DNA of 64,000 nt from Balneolaceae bacterium (GTDB taxonomy: Bacteria > Bacteroidota > Rhodothermia > Balneolales > Balneolaceae). Shown here in pieces: positions 1 through 9,227 of the stretch. The DNA lies in the NCBI GenBank assembly GCA_007693395.1, contig REDS01000126.1, positions 1 through 64,000 of the forward strand, read 5' to 3'. The notes under the pieces are model-generated. The model made no database searches. It had not been told where the DNA came from and was given only the letters and a program-made list of their open reading frames with translations. The translations under genes were made by a program, and so were the position numbers. How positions within the stretch are numbered: the first letter of the stretch is position 1; every line of letters begins with the position of its first letter.

Positions 1-168
1 AAAAAATCTTCAAAATATTAATTAAAACGAAAACGAGAAGTTTCTAGTAGTCCCCTAATTATATTTTTTTTAAATATAGTGAAACGAAAAGATCTTCTTT
101 CCGTAATGATTTATAATGTATCGAACATTATGTTGTTGCATATTCATTTTAGCTTTTCAATTTAAGTA

Positions 169-1401
169 ATGAACCGATTATTTATCAGCTTGTTAGAGGG
201 TACAAAGATTGCATTTTCTGCAATATGGACTAATAAAACCCGCGCAATTCTTACTACAACATGTATTGTGATCGGCATCGTGTCAGTAACTGCAATGAAT
301 ACCATATCCGATGGAATTGACCGCACATTTGAAGAGAGCATGGATATGCTTGGCAGAAATGTAGTGTATGTTGAAAAGTGGCCTTGGGGTTTTGGCGGTG
401 AATACCGCTGGTGGGAGTATCGCAATCGCAGAGAGATGGAAGTTGGCTATGTTGACCGGCTTCTTGAGCTTACCCCTTCAGCCAGTGATGTATCAGCCGC
501 TGCACGGAGAAATGTAAGCGTTCGCCACCTTGAGAGATCGGCCGATGGTGTGAGCCTTTCCGGAGTTACAACCGGATATTTTAACACATCAGGGATTAAT
601 ATTGAAGATGGCAGGGTGTTCACGGATTCTGAGGTGCAGAGGGTTGCGAGGGTAGTAATTTTGGGTAGTACTGTAGCAGATGCACTTTTCCCAAATCAGG
701 ATCCTATCGGGAAACAGGTACATATTCGGGGACAGCGTTTTACGGTTATTGGCGTAACCGAAAAACAAGGCAGTTTCCTTGGGCTCGAAGATTTTGATAA
801 TGCAATGATTATGCCCATTACCTCTTTCGGAACGATGTTTAGTCTCAGGTTTGGTGTTCAATTAACTGTTCAGTTTCCCGATGACGAGAGCATGATTGAT
901 GGCGAATATGAGGTAATTGGTGCCATGAGACAGATCCGCCAGCTCGACCCTCTTGATGATGATGACTTTGCCATTAATAAGGCATCTCTATTTGAGCAGG
1001 AATTTCAGGGAATGAAGATGGTAATTTATGGAATTGGGATTTTCCTTACCGGCCTGGCACTTTTTGTAGGCGGTATAGGTGTGATGAACATCATGTTTGT
1101 TTCAGTTAAGGAACGTACCAAGGAGATCGGTATTCGAAAAGCAGTGGGGGCTAAATCATGGGAGATTCTTCTTCAGTTTTTGATGGAGGCCGTTGTAATA
1201 TGCCTTGTTGGCGGATTGATTGGAGTTCTGCTCTCGATAGGAGTTACCCATCTTATTAATCAGTTTTTTGTTGCTTACATGGACTGGACCACTGTGCTGA
1301 ATGCCATATTGATCTGTGCATTTATCGGTATTCTTTTTGGGTATTTGCCATCGAGCAGAGCTGCAAAATCCGACCCAATTGAATCTTTAAGATACGAGTG
1401 A
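169..1401 (+). CDS. MacB/FtsX-type ABC transporter permease (first of pair)
   Basis: A 410-residue inner-membrane permease of the MacB family without its own ATPase domain. An N-terminal membrane segment (about residues 20-45) is followed by a long periplasmic MacB_PCD domain (about 50-275) and three C-terminal membrane segments of the FtsX domain. The cytoplasmic loop ERTKEIGIRKAVGAK, which couples to the ATPase in this family, is present near residue 322, and the protein ends in the usual DPIESLRYE tail. It is 6 nt upstream of a paralogous permease, so the two probably form a heterodimer. The matching ATPase, adaptor and TolC genes lie 3-6 kb downstream. Family role: export of macrolides, peptides or lipoproteins across the envelope; the substrate cannot be read from sequence. 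Confidence 0.9.
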   Translation: MNRLFISLLEGTKIAFSAIWTNKTRAILTTTCIVIGIVSVTAMNTISDGIDRTFEESMDMLGRNVVYVEKWPWGFGGEYRWWEYRNRREMEVGYVDRLLELTPSASDVSAAARRNVSVRHLERSADGVSLSGVTTGYFNTSGINIEDGRVFTDSEVQRVARVVILGSTVADALFPNQDPIGKQVHIRGQRFTVIGVTEKQGSFLGLEDFDNAMIMPITSFGTMFSLRFGVQLTVQFPDDESMIDGEYEVIGAMRQIRQLDPLDDDDFAINKASLFEQEFQGMKMVIYGIGIFLTGLALFVGGIGVMNIMFVSVKERTKEIGIRKAVGAKSWEILLQFLMEAVVICLVGGLIGVLLSIGVTHLINQFFVAYMDWTTVLNAILICAFIGILFGYLPSSRAAKSDPIESLRYE

Positions 1402-1407
1402 TAAACC

Positions 1408-2634
1408 ATGAATATTATTGAAGTTTTTCGGCAGGCTGTTGATTCTATCCGTGCCAATAAATTGCGCTCCTCCTTAACATTACTCGCAATATCTGTTGGT
1501 GTCTTTGCCATTATAAGTGCCAATACCGCTGTTTTAGTACTTGATACCTACTTTAAAGATACACTTAGCCTGATGGGTGGTGATGTAATTACCGTATCTA
1601 AATTTCCGGCAATTCAAATGGGACCTTCAGACTGGGAGAGATACCGAAACAGGCAGGATATTACCATTCAGCAAATGGAGCGTATGCAGGATATATCGCG
1701 CCTTGCTACCGGAATCGGGCCAAATCGTCAATACAGAACTACAAGAGTATCATACGGAGAGCGGGAAACGGAACCAAATATTGGTATTCAGGGCGGGAAT
1801 GAACATTTTCTCGAAAACAATGCCTACGTTATTGAAGAAGGGAGAAATTTTTTGCCTGAAGATATCGATTATGCCAGATCAGTAGCGATAATTGGAGCGG
1901 ATGTTGCAGATGCTCTGTTTGAAATTGAAACTCCTCTCGGTAAAATAATTCGCATTGAGGGGCGCCCATACACCATAATTGGTGTTACGGAAGCGAAGGG
2001 TAATGTGTTTGGGAGCACTCTTGATCGTTTTGTTGTAATTCCTTACTCAAATCTTGCAGGGGTGTACGGCAGAAATCTAAATATTGGAATACAGCTTCGT
2101 GCCGGTTCGGTAGACAGAGTATCCGAAACCATTGATGAAATGACAGGAATTTTGCGAGCTATTCGTCAGGTGGATCCCGCCGCGGAAAATGATTTTGAAA
2201 TCACCACTAACGAATCTCTTGGCAATGCTTTCGATTCCTTTACCGGTGTTCTCTACCTGATTGGTTTTGTAATTGGCGGAATTGTGCTGCTTGGTGCAGG
2301 TATTGGAGTGATGAACATTATGCTTGTATCTGTTACGGAACGCACACGAGAGATTGGCCTTAGAAAAGCAGTTGGCGCAACACGAAAGGCAATCACCTCT
2401 CAGTTTTTGATGGAGTCTATTGCCATTTGCCAGATTGGTGGTGTTATAGGGATACTTGCTGGAGTTGGTTTAGGCAATTTGGCTGCACTTTGGCTGGAGT
2501 CGAGCCTGGTGATACCCTGGAGTTCTGCTGTGGGTGGTGTGATAGGAATGACCATTGTTGGTGTTCTGTTTGGAGTTTATCCTGCCTACAAAGCTGCAAA
2601 TCTTGATCCAATCGAAAGTCTCCGGTACGAATAG
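1408..2634 (+). CDS. MacB/FtsX-type ABC transporter permease (second of pair)
   Basis: A 408-residue paralogue of the preceding gene with the same architecture: N-terminal helix at about residues 20-45, MacB periplasmic domain, and three C-terminal helices. The coupling loop reads ERTREIGLRKAVGAT, and the C-terminus is again DPIESLRYE. The shared tail and fold point to a tandem duplication, and such pairs typically assemble as a heterodimer served by one ATPase. It probably works with the ATPase at 6812-7543, the adaptor at 5447-6781 and TolC at 4074-5420. A 188-nt gap to the next gene suggests a separate promoter for the downstream small genes. Confidence 0.9.
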   Translation: MNIIEVFRQAVDSIRANKLRSSLTLLAISVGVFAIISANTAVLVLDTYFKDTLSLMGGDVITVSKFPAIQMGPSDWERYRNRQDITIQQMERMQDISRLATGIGPNRQYRTTRVSYGERETEPNIGIQGGNEHFLENNAYVIEEGRNFLPEDIDYARSVAIIGADVADALFEIETPLGKIIRIEGRPYTIIGVTEAKGNVFGSTLDRFVVIPYSNLAGVYGRNLNIGIQLRAGSVDRVSETIDEMTGILRAIRQVDPAAENDFEITTNESLGNAFDSFTGVLYLIGFVIGGIVLLGAGIGVMNIMLVSVTERTREIGLRKAVGATRKAITSQFLMESIAICQIGGVIGILAGVGLGNLAALWLESSLVIPWSSAVGGVIGMTIVGVLFGVYPAYKAANLDPIESLRYE

Positions 2635-2822
2635 GCCAACAACAGATGTACCCTTTCGTAGAAAATTACACAACTCCAAAAGCCTAAGTTGTATATGCAA
2701 CTGATTTGAAGGTTGAGTAGCCTCTATTCTCAAAACAATTCAGATATTTTGTTTATCATTACTCAACAACATGCTATTTTACCAAAACAGCATTGATTTT
2801 TATAATTCTGAAACCGAATTGA

Positions 2823-3029
2823 ATGATGGACGAAAATATTATTAACGATCTGAATGACGAACTGGAAAGTGTGATTGAAGAGGGGCACTCTATGCTTCGT
2901 GATGCTCAGCTTGAAGAGAAGTTCAATGAAATTAAAACAGAAGCCGAGTTACTTGTACGTAAGCATCCAATAACCAGTGTAGTTGTAGGTGCTGCAGTTG
3001 GTTATTTAATCGGTAAGATTTTCAGATAA
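2823..3029 (+). CDS. YqjD/DUF883-like small membrane-anchored protein
   Basis: A 68-residue protein with an acidic, helical N-terminal part (residues 1-45, probably coiled coil) and one short glycine-rich C-terminal membrane segment, VVVGAAVGYLIGKIF. This is the layout of ElaB/YqjD/DUF883 proteins, which anchor at the inner membrane and in E. coli bind ribosomes in stationary phase. It begins a run of three small genes (6-nt gap, then a 4-nt overlap) resembling the E. coli yqjD-yqjE-yqjK order. The family call rests on architecture. A second protein of this design is at 50131-50382. Confidence 0.65.
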   Translation: MMDENIINDLNDELESVIEEGHSMLRDAQLEEKFNEIKTEAELLVRKHPITSVVVGAAVGYLIGKIFR

Positions 3030-3035
3030 AATAGA

Positions 3036-3431
3036 ATGTCTCAATCAGAGGACGGAAATAAACATAAGTACGATCAGCGGCTCATAACCGATCTAAAAGA
3101 GTATATAGAGAAAAGAATTAAACTTTTCTCTCTTACAGTTGCTGAACAACTTTCGCATATGATGGCTTTGACCATCCAAAAGTTTACAGGGGTGGCTTTT
3201 CTTATTGGAGCGATGTTTTTTATCTCCTTTAGCGTAGCATTTTTGATTGGAGAACTACTTGGCAGTTTAAGTGCCGGCTTCGCTATTGTATCACTCCCTA
3301 TGTTTTTGTTGGGATTTATTTTCTTCAGGAAAAAGTCCACAAAGTTTACAGAACATTTTCAGGCAAAAATTATCGAAAAAACAATTTATCGATTTGAGAA
3401 AGATGAGGATAAATCATCAAATGGAGGGTGA
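3036..3431 (+). CDS. YqjE-like / phage-holin-superfamily small membrane protein
   Basis: A 131-residue protein with an N-terminal amphipathic helix (about residues 15-45), two hydrophobic membrane segments (about 50-75 and 80-102) and a charged C-terminal tail. This matches YqjE and Actinobacterial Holin-X-type proteins, which are usually chromosomal membrane proteins and not phage lysis genes. No other phage gene is near. It lies between a YqjD-like gene and a third small gene, which supports a YqjDEK-like module. Its stop codon overlaps the GTG start of the next gene. The function is unknown; a membrane-stress or structural role is inferred only from family context. Confidence 0.65.
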   Translation: MSQSEDGNKHKYDQRLITDLKEYIEKRIKLFSLTVAEQLSHMMALTIQKFTGVAFLIGAMFFISFSVAFLIGELLGSLSAGFAIVSLPMFLLGFIFFRKKSTKFTEHFQAKIIEKTIYRFEKDEDKSSNGG

Positions 3432-3814
3432 CACTGAGTAAGAAGAAAAAAATAACTATGGCTGAGATCAGATTGCGGAAAACACGCTTACAAGACGATC
3501 TTGATCTTCTTGAACAGAGTTTTGAAAACCGATATTCAAAATTCCAAAATAGTGCATTAGGTTCATTCAAACCGGTAGAATTTATAAAGAAAAGGCCATT
3601 GCAAGTTGTTGGAACGGTCCTGTTTCTGAGTTTGGCTATCGGTTTTTCCCGCCGTAAAAAAGGTTCATCAGGAAATGAGAATGTTCATTATTCGAAAAAG
3701 AGCCCATCATTCACAGGCATAGTTTATGATGAAATGAAACGCATCGCTGCAAGAAGGGCTGCATCGTACATGAGCGAATGGATAGATCAAAACATTACGT
3801 CAGATAAGAAATAA
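3428..3814 (+). CDS. hypothetical small membrane protein (YqjK-like position)
   Basis: A 128-residue basic protein with one probable membrane segment around residues 57-72 (LQVVGTVLFLSLAIGF), preceded by a charged helix and followed by a lysine-rich tail. I do not recognise a specific family. Gene order after YqjD- and YqjE-like genes suggests a role like YqjK. The start is uncertain: GTG at 3428 overlaps the previous stop in a GTGA arrangement, while an in-frame ATG lies at 3458 and would remove ten residues. A GGAGG directly abuts the GTG, too close to act on it. A 259-nt gap follows, holding a small inverted repeat (TTACAC/GTGTAA at 4026-4043) before the TolC gene. Confidence 0.6.
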   Translation: MTLSKKKKITMAEIRLRKTRLQDDLDLLEQSFENRYSKFQNSALGSFKPVEFIKKRPLQVVGTVLFLSLAIGFSRRKKGSSGNENVHYSKKSPSFTGIVYDEMKRIAARRAASYMSEWIDQNITSDKK

Positions 3815-4073
3815 GGAATCTGATTTTCCCAATCTGCAATTTTGAGACGGTTTTTGGTATGGCTTAAGCCGGGATGTTTGCCAGGATTCTTTAATCATCG
3901 GCTCAATTTCAGGATTATTTTAAAACCTGAATACTAATTTTTCGTCCAAAAGAATGGGCATAAGCCCTTAAATGTTAAATTTCGTTTTTATTTTCAAAAT
4001 CAGAGAAAATATTATGAAACTCTGGTTACACTTCTACGTGTAAAAAATCTAAAATCAAACAACAGCTAATTCC

Positions 4074-5420
4074 ATGAAGCAGATATTACTATTGGCACTG
4101 TGCTTTCTCATCACAGCACCCTTGTTACAAGCACAAGAACGTACCATAACACTCGAAGAAGCCGTACAGATTGCATTGCAAAATAATTTTCAGCTAAAGC
4201 AGGCAGAGAACAACCTTGGCCTTGCTGATACAAGAGTTCGAAGCGCCCAGGCAGACTTCCTTCCAAACCTTAATGCCAGCTTTTCAGGGAACAGGCAGGT
4301 TGGTAGGCAGTTTGTTCAGGAAGACCTCACCTTTGAAGACAGAACCACCTTTGGTTTAAATGGAGGTGTTAATACGAGTGTAACTGTTTTCGACGGATTC
4401 ACAAACATTTCCAACTTAAGAAGAGCACAAGCTGAGAAAGTATCAGACGAACTTCAGCTTGAGCGATTACGTGAAAACGTAATGTTTAACACAGCAAGCC
4501 GCTATTTGCAGGTTGTACTTAACGAAGAATTACTCAGAATTTCTGAAACCACACTTGAGGCTTCAATGAGCCAGCTTGAACAGGTGAGAGCACAAGTTGA
4601 AGTTGGGGCACGCCCCATGGTGGATCTGTTTAATCAGGAGTCTGCTGTAGCAAATGATGAGCTCACTTTAATTCAAAGGGAAAATGCTCTTGAAGTAAGC
4701 AAAGCTCAGTTAATTCGCATAATGCAAGACGAAAGTATTACAGATGTTGCAACAAGTATGCCTGCTGTAGAAGATCTTTCACTTACACCGGTAAATCTGA
4801 ACTTACAGGATTTGATTAATGCTGCACTTGAAATGAGGAGAGATTTGAGATCTCAGGAGTTTGATATTGAGAGCAACCGGCAAACTTACAGGATAGCAAG
4901 AGCACAATATTTACCAACAATTAGCGCGAGTGCTTCAATTGGTGCACGATATAGCGATCAGTTTACACTTCTGGGTGAATCAGTATCATTCACTGATCAG
5001 TTTTTTGATCAGAACATTACCAGAACCATAGGTTTTAATATTCAGATACCCATTTTCAATCGCTGGAATACACGAACAAACGTAGAAAATGCGTATGTAC
5101 AGTTACGAAACAGCGAACTACAGCTTGATAATGTGCGCTTTCAGATTTCTGAAGAAGTGAGGCAGGCGTACAGTGATTACCAGTCAATAGTAAAAGAGCT
5201 TGAATCAACAGAAAAATCTCTTCGTGCGGCAGAAAGAGCCTACGAAACCGAGCAGCAACGTTATGAAGTGGGATCATCCACACTGATTGAACTGAATCTT
5301 GCCAACGCAAATTTTGTGCAGGCTCAGTCAAACAGAATTCAGGCGATCTACAACTTTGTATTTCAGGAGCAGTTGTTAGACTTCTTCCTGGGGCAGCTCG
5401 ATACGGAGATGCAATTCTAA
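4074..5420 (+). CDS. TolC-family outer-membrane efflux protein
   Basis: A 448-residue outer-membrane channel subunit with a Sec signal peptide (residues 1-20, ending LLQAQ). Two outer-membrane-efflux repeats follow, rich in long helices and beginning with the typical TLEEAVQIALQNN segment. The second repeat, from about residue 240, starts again with LQDLINAALEMRRDLRS. TolC trimers form the exit duct through the outer membrane and periplasm. The gene is 26 nt upstream of an HlyD-type adaptor and next to an ATPase, so it is the duct of this tripartite exporter. Length and repeat structure are normal for the family. Confidence 0.93.
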   Translation: MKQILLLALCFLITAPLLQAQERTITLEEAVQIALQNNFQLKQAENNLGLADTRVRSAQADFLPNLNASFSGNRQVGRQFVQEDLTFEDRTTFGLNGGVNTSVTVFDGFTNISNLRRAQAEKVSDELQLERLRENVMFNTASRYLQVVLNEELLRISETTLEASMSQLEQVRAQVEVGARPMVDLFNQESAVANDELTLIQRENALEVSKAQLIRIMQDESITDVATSMPAVEDLSLTPVNLNLQDLINAALEMRRDLRSQEFDIESNRQTYRIARAQYLPTISASASIGARYSDQFTLLGESVSFTDQFFDQNITRTIGFNIQIPIFNRWNTRTNVENAYVQLRNSELQLDNVRFQISEEVRQAYSDYQSIVKELESTEKSLRAAERAYETEQQRYEVGSSTLIELNLANANFVQAQSNRIQAIYNFVFQEQLLDFFLGQLDTEMQF

Positions 5421-5446
5421 CATCGTTAAAAAATTAAACAAACGGG

Positions 5447-6781
5447 ATGGCAAAGGAGAAATCAGCAACAAAGAAACTGATAAAAATACTGGGTATTTTA
5501 TTCCTGGTGGTGGTTGTACTTGGTATCGTAGCTAAGATGGCTGGCTGGCTTGATGGCGGCTCGGGGGAGCAGGTAGTTGAAACCGAAACAGCAGAGTTGC
5601 GAACAATCACACAAATTGTATCAGCTACCGGGAGGATTCAACCTGAAGTTGAGGTAGTTATCCGCCCCGATGTATCAGGAGAGATCATAGAGTTGAATGT
5701 ACGTGAGGGCGATTATGTTCGCGAGGGAGATTTGTTGCTTCGCATCAAACCCGATCTTTATGAAGCCAGAATTGACGAGCTGAATGCCATGCTGTTAACG
5801 CAGCAGTCGCGCATGGAGCAGGCTCGTGCACAGATGTTACAGGCAGAAGTTGAATATCTGAAAAACAAACAACTCTATGATCGTGAGTTGATTTCAGAAC
5901 TGGAATATCTTCAGTCATCCAATAATTATGAAGCACAGAAGTCGAATTTCAGGGCAGCAGAATTTCAGATCGAAAGTGCCAGGGCACAGCTTCGAAGAGC
6001 AGAAGAAGAACTGCAGCAAACGGTAATCCGGTCACCAAAAAACGGAACCATAAGCCGCCTTGCTGTTGAACGCGGAGAGCGGGTACTTGGCCAGGCGCAA
6101 ACCGCAGGCACCGAGATGATGCGAATTGCCCGCATGGAGCAGATGGAGGTTGTTGTGGATGTTAATGAAAACGACATTGTAAATGTTAGCCTTTCTGATA
6201 CAACTACTATAGAAATTGACGCCTACCCTAACCGTTCGTTTGAAGGCGTAGTTACCGAGATTGCTAATTCAGCTGAAATTGCAGGCACCGGATCGGCTGA
6301 TCAGGTAACCAATTATAAGGTGAAAATCAGAATAACAACTCCTCACAATCTCGACCAGGCCGGTTCTGAATTTATGGCAATGAATGTGAGTGAAGGTTCA
6401 TCAACCGATGACTCTCCAAGCTTTAAACCGGGAATGTCTGCCAATGTGGATATTCGCACAAATACTGCTTATGATGTTGTTTCCATTCCAATTCAGGCTG
6501 TAACAGTGCGCGATTTTTCGCGGATGGCGCAAGCAGACACCACGAATGGATCAACCAGCCGATCTTCACGTGGAAGGAGTGAAGATTTCAGACGTGTGGT
6601 TTTTGTGAATGATGAAGGTACCGCAAGACAGACTGAAGTGACTACTGGCATCAGTGATAACAGCCACATTCAAATTATGAGTGGTATCGAGGCAGGCTCT
6701 GAGGTTGTTACCGGAAGCTTCCGTGTTCTGTCCAGAGAGCTTGAGGATGGAGATAAAATCACCGTTTCGAACCGAAACTGA
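5447..6781 (+). CDS. HlyD/MacA-type periplasmic adaptor subunit
   Basis: A 444-residue membrane-fusion protein linking the inner-membrane ABC permeases to TolC. There is a short cytoplasmic lysine-rich start, one membrane anchor (about residues 12-32), and a lipoyl half-motif around 60-100 (VSGEIIELNVREGDYVREGD). A long alpha-helical hairpin (about 105-180), the second lipoyl half (IRSPKNGTISRLAVERGERV) and beta-barrel and membrane-proximal domains follow. A Ser/Thr/Arg-rich insertion near residues 366-385 is probably a flexible loop. The gene sits between TolC (26 nt) and the ATPase (30 nt) in one operon. The family fits MacA-like partners of MacB permeases. Confidence 0.92.
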   Translation: MAKEKSATKKLIKILGILFLVVVVLGIVAKMAGWLDGGSGEQVVETETAELRTITQIVSATGRIQPEVEVVIRPDVSGEIIELNVREGDYVREGDLLLRIKPDLYEARIDELNAMLLTQQSRMEQARAQMLQAEVEYLKNKQLYDRELISELEYLQSSNNYEAQKSNFRAAEFQIESARAQLRRAEEELQQTVIRSPKNGTISRLAVERGERVLGQAQTAGTEMMRIARMEQMEVVVDVNENDIVNVSLSDTTTIEIDAYPNRSFEGVVTEIANSAEIAGTGSADQVTNYKVKIRITTPHNLDQAGSEFMAMNVSEGSSTDDSPSFKPGMSANVDIRTNTAYDVVSIPIQAVTVRDFSRMAQADTTNGSTSRSSRGRSEDFRRVVFVNDEGTARQTEVTTGISDNSHIQIMSGIEAGSEVVTGSFRVLSRELEDGDKITVSNRN

Positions 6782-6811
6782 TAACGAAAATTTCTAAGAG
6801 GTAATCAGGCC

Positions 6812-7543
6812 ATGCCAAAAAAAATTATAGAAATACGGGATCTGAAGCGGCACTACAAAATGGGACAAACCATTGTGCGGGCGCTTGACGGTGTAACATT
6901 TGATATTGCAGAAAATGAATACATCGCAATTATGGGACCATCAGGTTCCGGTAAATCAACTTTGATGAACCTTATCGGTTGCCTCGATTCACCAACAGAT
7001 GGCGAATACATTTTGAATGGCCACCGGGTTAGCGACCTCGATGATTCAGAGCTTGCACAGATCAGAAACCGCGAAATTGGCTTTGTTTTCCAGACATTTA
7101 ATCTTTTACCACGAACCGACTGCCTCAGCAACGTGGAATTACCACTGATTTACTCCGGTGTGAAGAGTAAGGCTCGAAAAGAAAAAGCATCAGAAACTCT
7201 TACGAAAGTTGGTTTGGGTGACCGAATGGATCACAAACCAAATGAACTTTCCGGTGGCCAGCGACAGCGTGTGGCCATTGCAAGAGCGCTGGTTAACGAT
7301 CCCTCCATTTTACTTGCTGATGAACCTACCGGAAACCTCGACAGTAAAACCGGCGATGAAATCATGCTTCTGTTTGAAGAGCTCTATCGCTCGGGCAATA
7401 CCATTATTCTGGTAACCCATGAGAATGACATTGCAAACTATGCCAGGCGTGTAATCAGGTTGCGCGACGGTAAAATTGAGGTTGATGAAAAAATTCAAAA
7501 CCCAACCCTTGCCAATAATGATCTCGAAGCTATAGCTGTTTAA
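6812..7543 (+). CDS. MacB/LolD-type ABC transporter ATPase
   Basis: A 243-residue nucleotide-binding subunit powering the efflux system. It shows Walker [10 protein letters not shown] (about residues 43-51), the Q-loop [11 protein letters not shown], the signature [15 protein letters not shown], Walker [13 protein letters not shown] and the H-loop LVTHE. These are diagnostic of the MacB/LolD/FtsE group. The separate permeases at 169-2634 lack an ATPase domain and are the obvious partners, although five genes intervene. An imperfect hairpin without a U-run (about 7560-7597) follows the gene and may stabilise or end the transcript. Confidence 0.95.
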   Translation: MPKKIIEIRDLKRHYKMGQTIVRALDGVTFDIAENEYIAIMGPSGSGKSTLMNLIGCLDSPTDGEYILNGHRVSDLDDSELAQIRNREIGFVFQTFNLLPRTDCLSNVELPLIYSGVKSKARKEKASETLTKVGLGDRMDHKPNELSGGQRQRVAIARALVNDPSILLADEPTGNLDSKTGDEIMLLFEELYRSGNTIILVTHENDIANYARRVIRLRDGKIEVDEKIQNPTLANNDLEAIAV

Positions 7544-7721
7544 GCTTTGGCAGTAAGATTTCAGAATAGCAGGAACTTGCGAACCTGTATTTCTGAACTG
7601 GGTATGATTAATCCGATTCATTAACCGGCTTTTGGATTTACACAGGCCGGTGAATCAATTTAACTCTTCTAATAAGTGCCAATGGCTGAACCAAGAAGCA
7701 GCTTCAGTTGTTTATCTTTTC

Positions 7722-9227
7722 ATGAAAAAGCAAAGAACAGATTTTGATGTGATTTTGGCGGGAGCCGGTATGGGCGGGATGACAGCCGCATCTCTGCTTG
7801 CTAATTCCGGCTATAAGGTTTTGGTACTCGAAAAAGCGCACGTAACAGGCGGTTGCAGCTCTTCTTACTACAGAAAAGGGTATATCTTTGAATCAGGGGC
7901 CACAACGCTTATCGGTTTCGATGAGAATCAGCCCCTGCGAATGCTGGAAGACACACTTGGTATCTCACTCCCCAAAGAAGCCATTGTTCCGTCCATGAGC
8001 GTTTACATGGGCAATAAAACGGTTACCCGATGGCAGGGGCGTGATGAGTGGGTAGATGAGGTTACGGGTCAATTTGGCGAACCGGCAGAGCAAAAAGCAT
8101 TCTGGAAGCTGGCTTTTGATATTTCAGAGGTGGTTTGGAAAGTATCGGGCAGGAATAATTTTTTCCCCCCGGTTGATACATATGACTGGCTGCAGCTCCT
8201 GAAAAATAACCCCCGTGATGTATGGGTGCTGCCATATGCTCTGAAATCCGTTAAAAATACAGCAACTGATATTGGGATTTCTAATCCTGAGTTTTTCAGA
8301 TTTCTGGACGAACAGCTCATTATCTCTGCTCAAGCAGATTCAGTGAACACGCCTTTTCTTTTTGGAGCACCGGCAATCACCTACACCAACTACACGAACT
8401 ACTATGTACCGGGCGGGCTTCATCAAATGGTAAAAACTCTTGAAGATTTCCTGAAAGAGAGAGGTTCGGAAATCCACACCAAAGAGGGTGTGAAAAGTAT
8501 CGACAGAGAAGGTGGGGGATTTAACGTAATAAGCACAAAAGGCAAAGCATACACGGCAAAAGCGGTAGTTTCAAATATTCCGGTCTGGAATATGCCAGAC
8601 TATACCGCCGGCAGGATTGCGGACTATTTCAGAAAAGAATCGGCAAAATATGAGGAAGCCTGGGGAGCTTTCACTTTAGGTGTTGTAACAGACGATGTCT
8701 ACGATGAAGAGATGACGTTGCATCACCAAATTCATATTAGTGAAACTGAAAAAACAGCAGGATTGGATTCTCATTCAGTATTTGTTTCTATGTCGAAACG
8801 AGGAGATACCGCACGGGCTGAAGAAGGCACGAGAGTACTGAATATATCAACACACACCAAGCCTGAATTTTGGTTTGAGCAAAATGGGGACTACGAATCC
8901 CTGAAGCTAAATGTTCAGAACAGAATTATCGCCATTCTCAAAGAGAAGCTGCCCGGTTTTGACAGGGCAGAAATTAAACTCTGTTTTTCTGCCACACCGG
9001 TTAGTTGGAGTAATTGGGTGTATCGCAAAAAGGGCAGGGTGGGAGGTATTCCTCAGAGTATGAGCCGCTCCCTGCTCGACTGGACGCCAAACAAAACCCC
9101 ATTTCCCGGCCTCTATCTCTGTGGCGATACAGTTTTCCCCGGACAGGGTATTCCGGGCGTAACTTTAAGCGGATTTAACGTATATTATAGGCTTGAAAAA
9201 TATTTAAAAAATCTCTCGAATCATTGA
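7722..9227 (+). CDS. FAD-dependent oxidoreductase, phytoene desaturase/CrtD-like
   Basis: A flavoprotein of the CrtI/CrtD/carotenoid isomerase/retinol saturase superfamily. It has an N-terminal dinucleotide-binding motif GAGMGGMTAA (about residues 14-23) followed by LVLEK, and the characteristic C-terminal FAD motif GLYLCGDTVFPGQGIPG. The reading frame is open back to a TTG at 7632, but the ATG at 7722 places FDVILAGAG at the normal distance from the N-terminus, giving 501 residues. Likely chemistry is desaturation, isomerisation or saturation of a polyene such as a carotenoid; the exact substrate is undetermined. Its TGA overlaps the TTG start of a rhomboid protease, so the two are translationally coupled. 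No other carotenoid gene is in the window. Confidence 0.8.
   Translation: MKKQRTDFDVILAGAGMGGMTAASLLANSGYKVLVLEKAHVTGGCSSSYYRKGYIFESGATTLIGFDENQPLRMLEDTLGISLPKEAIVPSMSVYMGNKTVTRWQGRDEWVDEVTGQFGEPAEQKAFWKLAFDISEVVWKVSGRNNFFPPVDTYDWLQLLKNNPRDVWVLPYALKSVKNTATDIGISNPEFFRFLDEQLIISAQADSVNTPFLFGAPAITYTNYTNYYVPGGLHQMVKTLEDFLKERGSEIHTKEGVKSIDREGGGFNVISTKGKAYTAKAVVSNIPVWNMPDYTAGRIADYFRKESAKYEEAWGAFTLGVVTDDVYDEEMTLHHQIHISETEKTAGLDSHSVFVSMSKRGDTARAEEGTRVLNISTHTKPEFWFEQNGDYESLKLNVQNRIIAILKEKLPGFDRAEIKLCFSATPVSWSNWVYRKKGRVGGIPQSMSRSLLDWTPNKTPFPGLYLCGDTVFPGQGIPGVTLSGFNVYYRLEKYLKNLSNH

Noticed and set aside
3036-3431. Prophage holin
   Set aside because: There are no neighbouring phage genes; the YqjE-like arrangement with a YqjD-like gene explains it better.
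7632-7721. N-terminal extension of the phytoene desaturase-like gene from TTG 7632
   Set aside because: The ATG at 7722 places the FAD motif at its normal distance; the extra 30 residues are polar and unlike the family.
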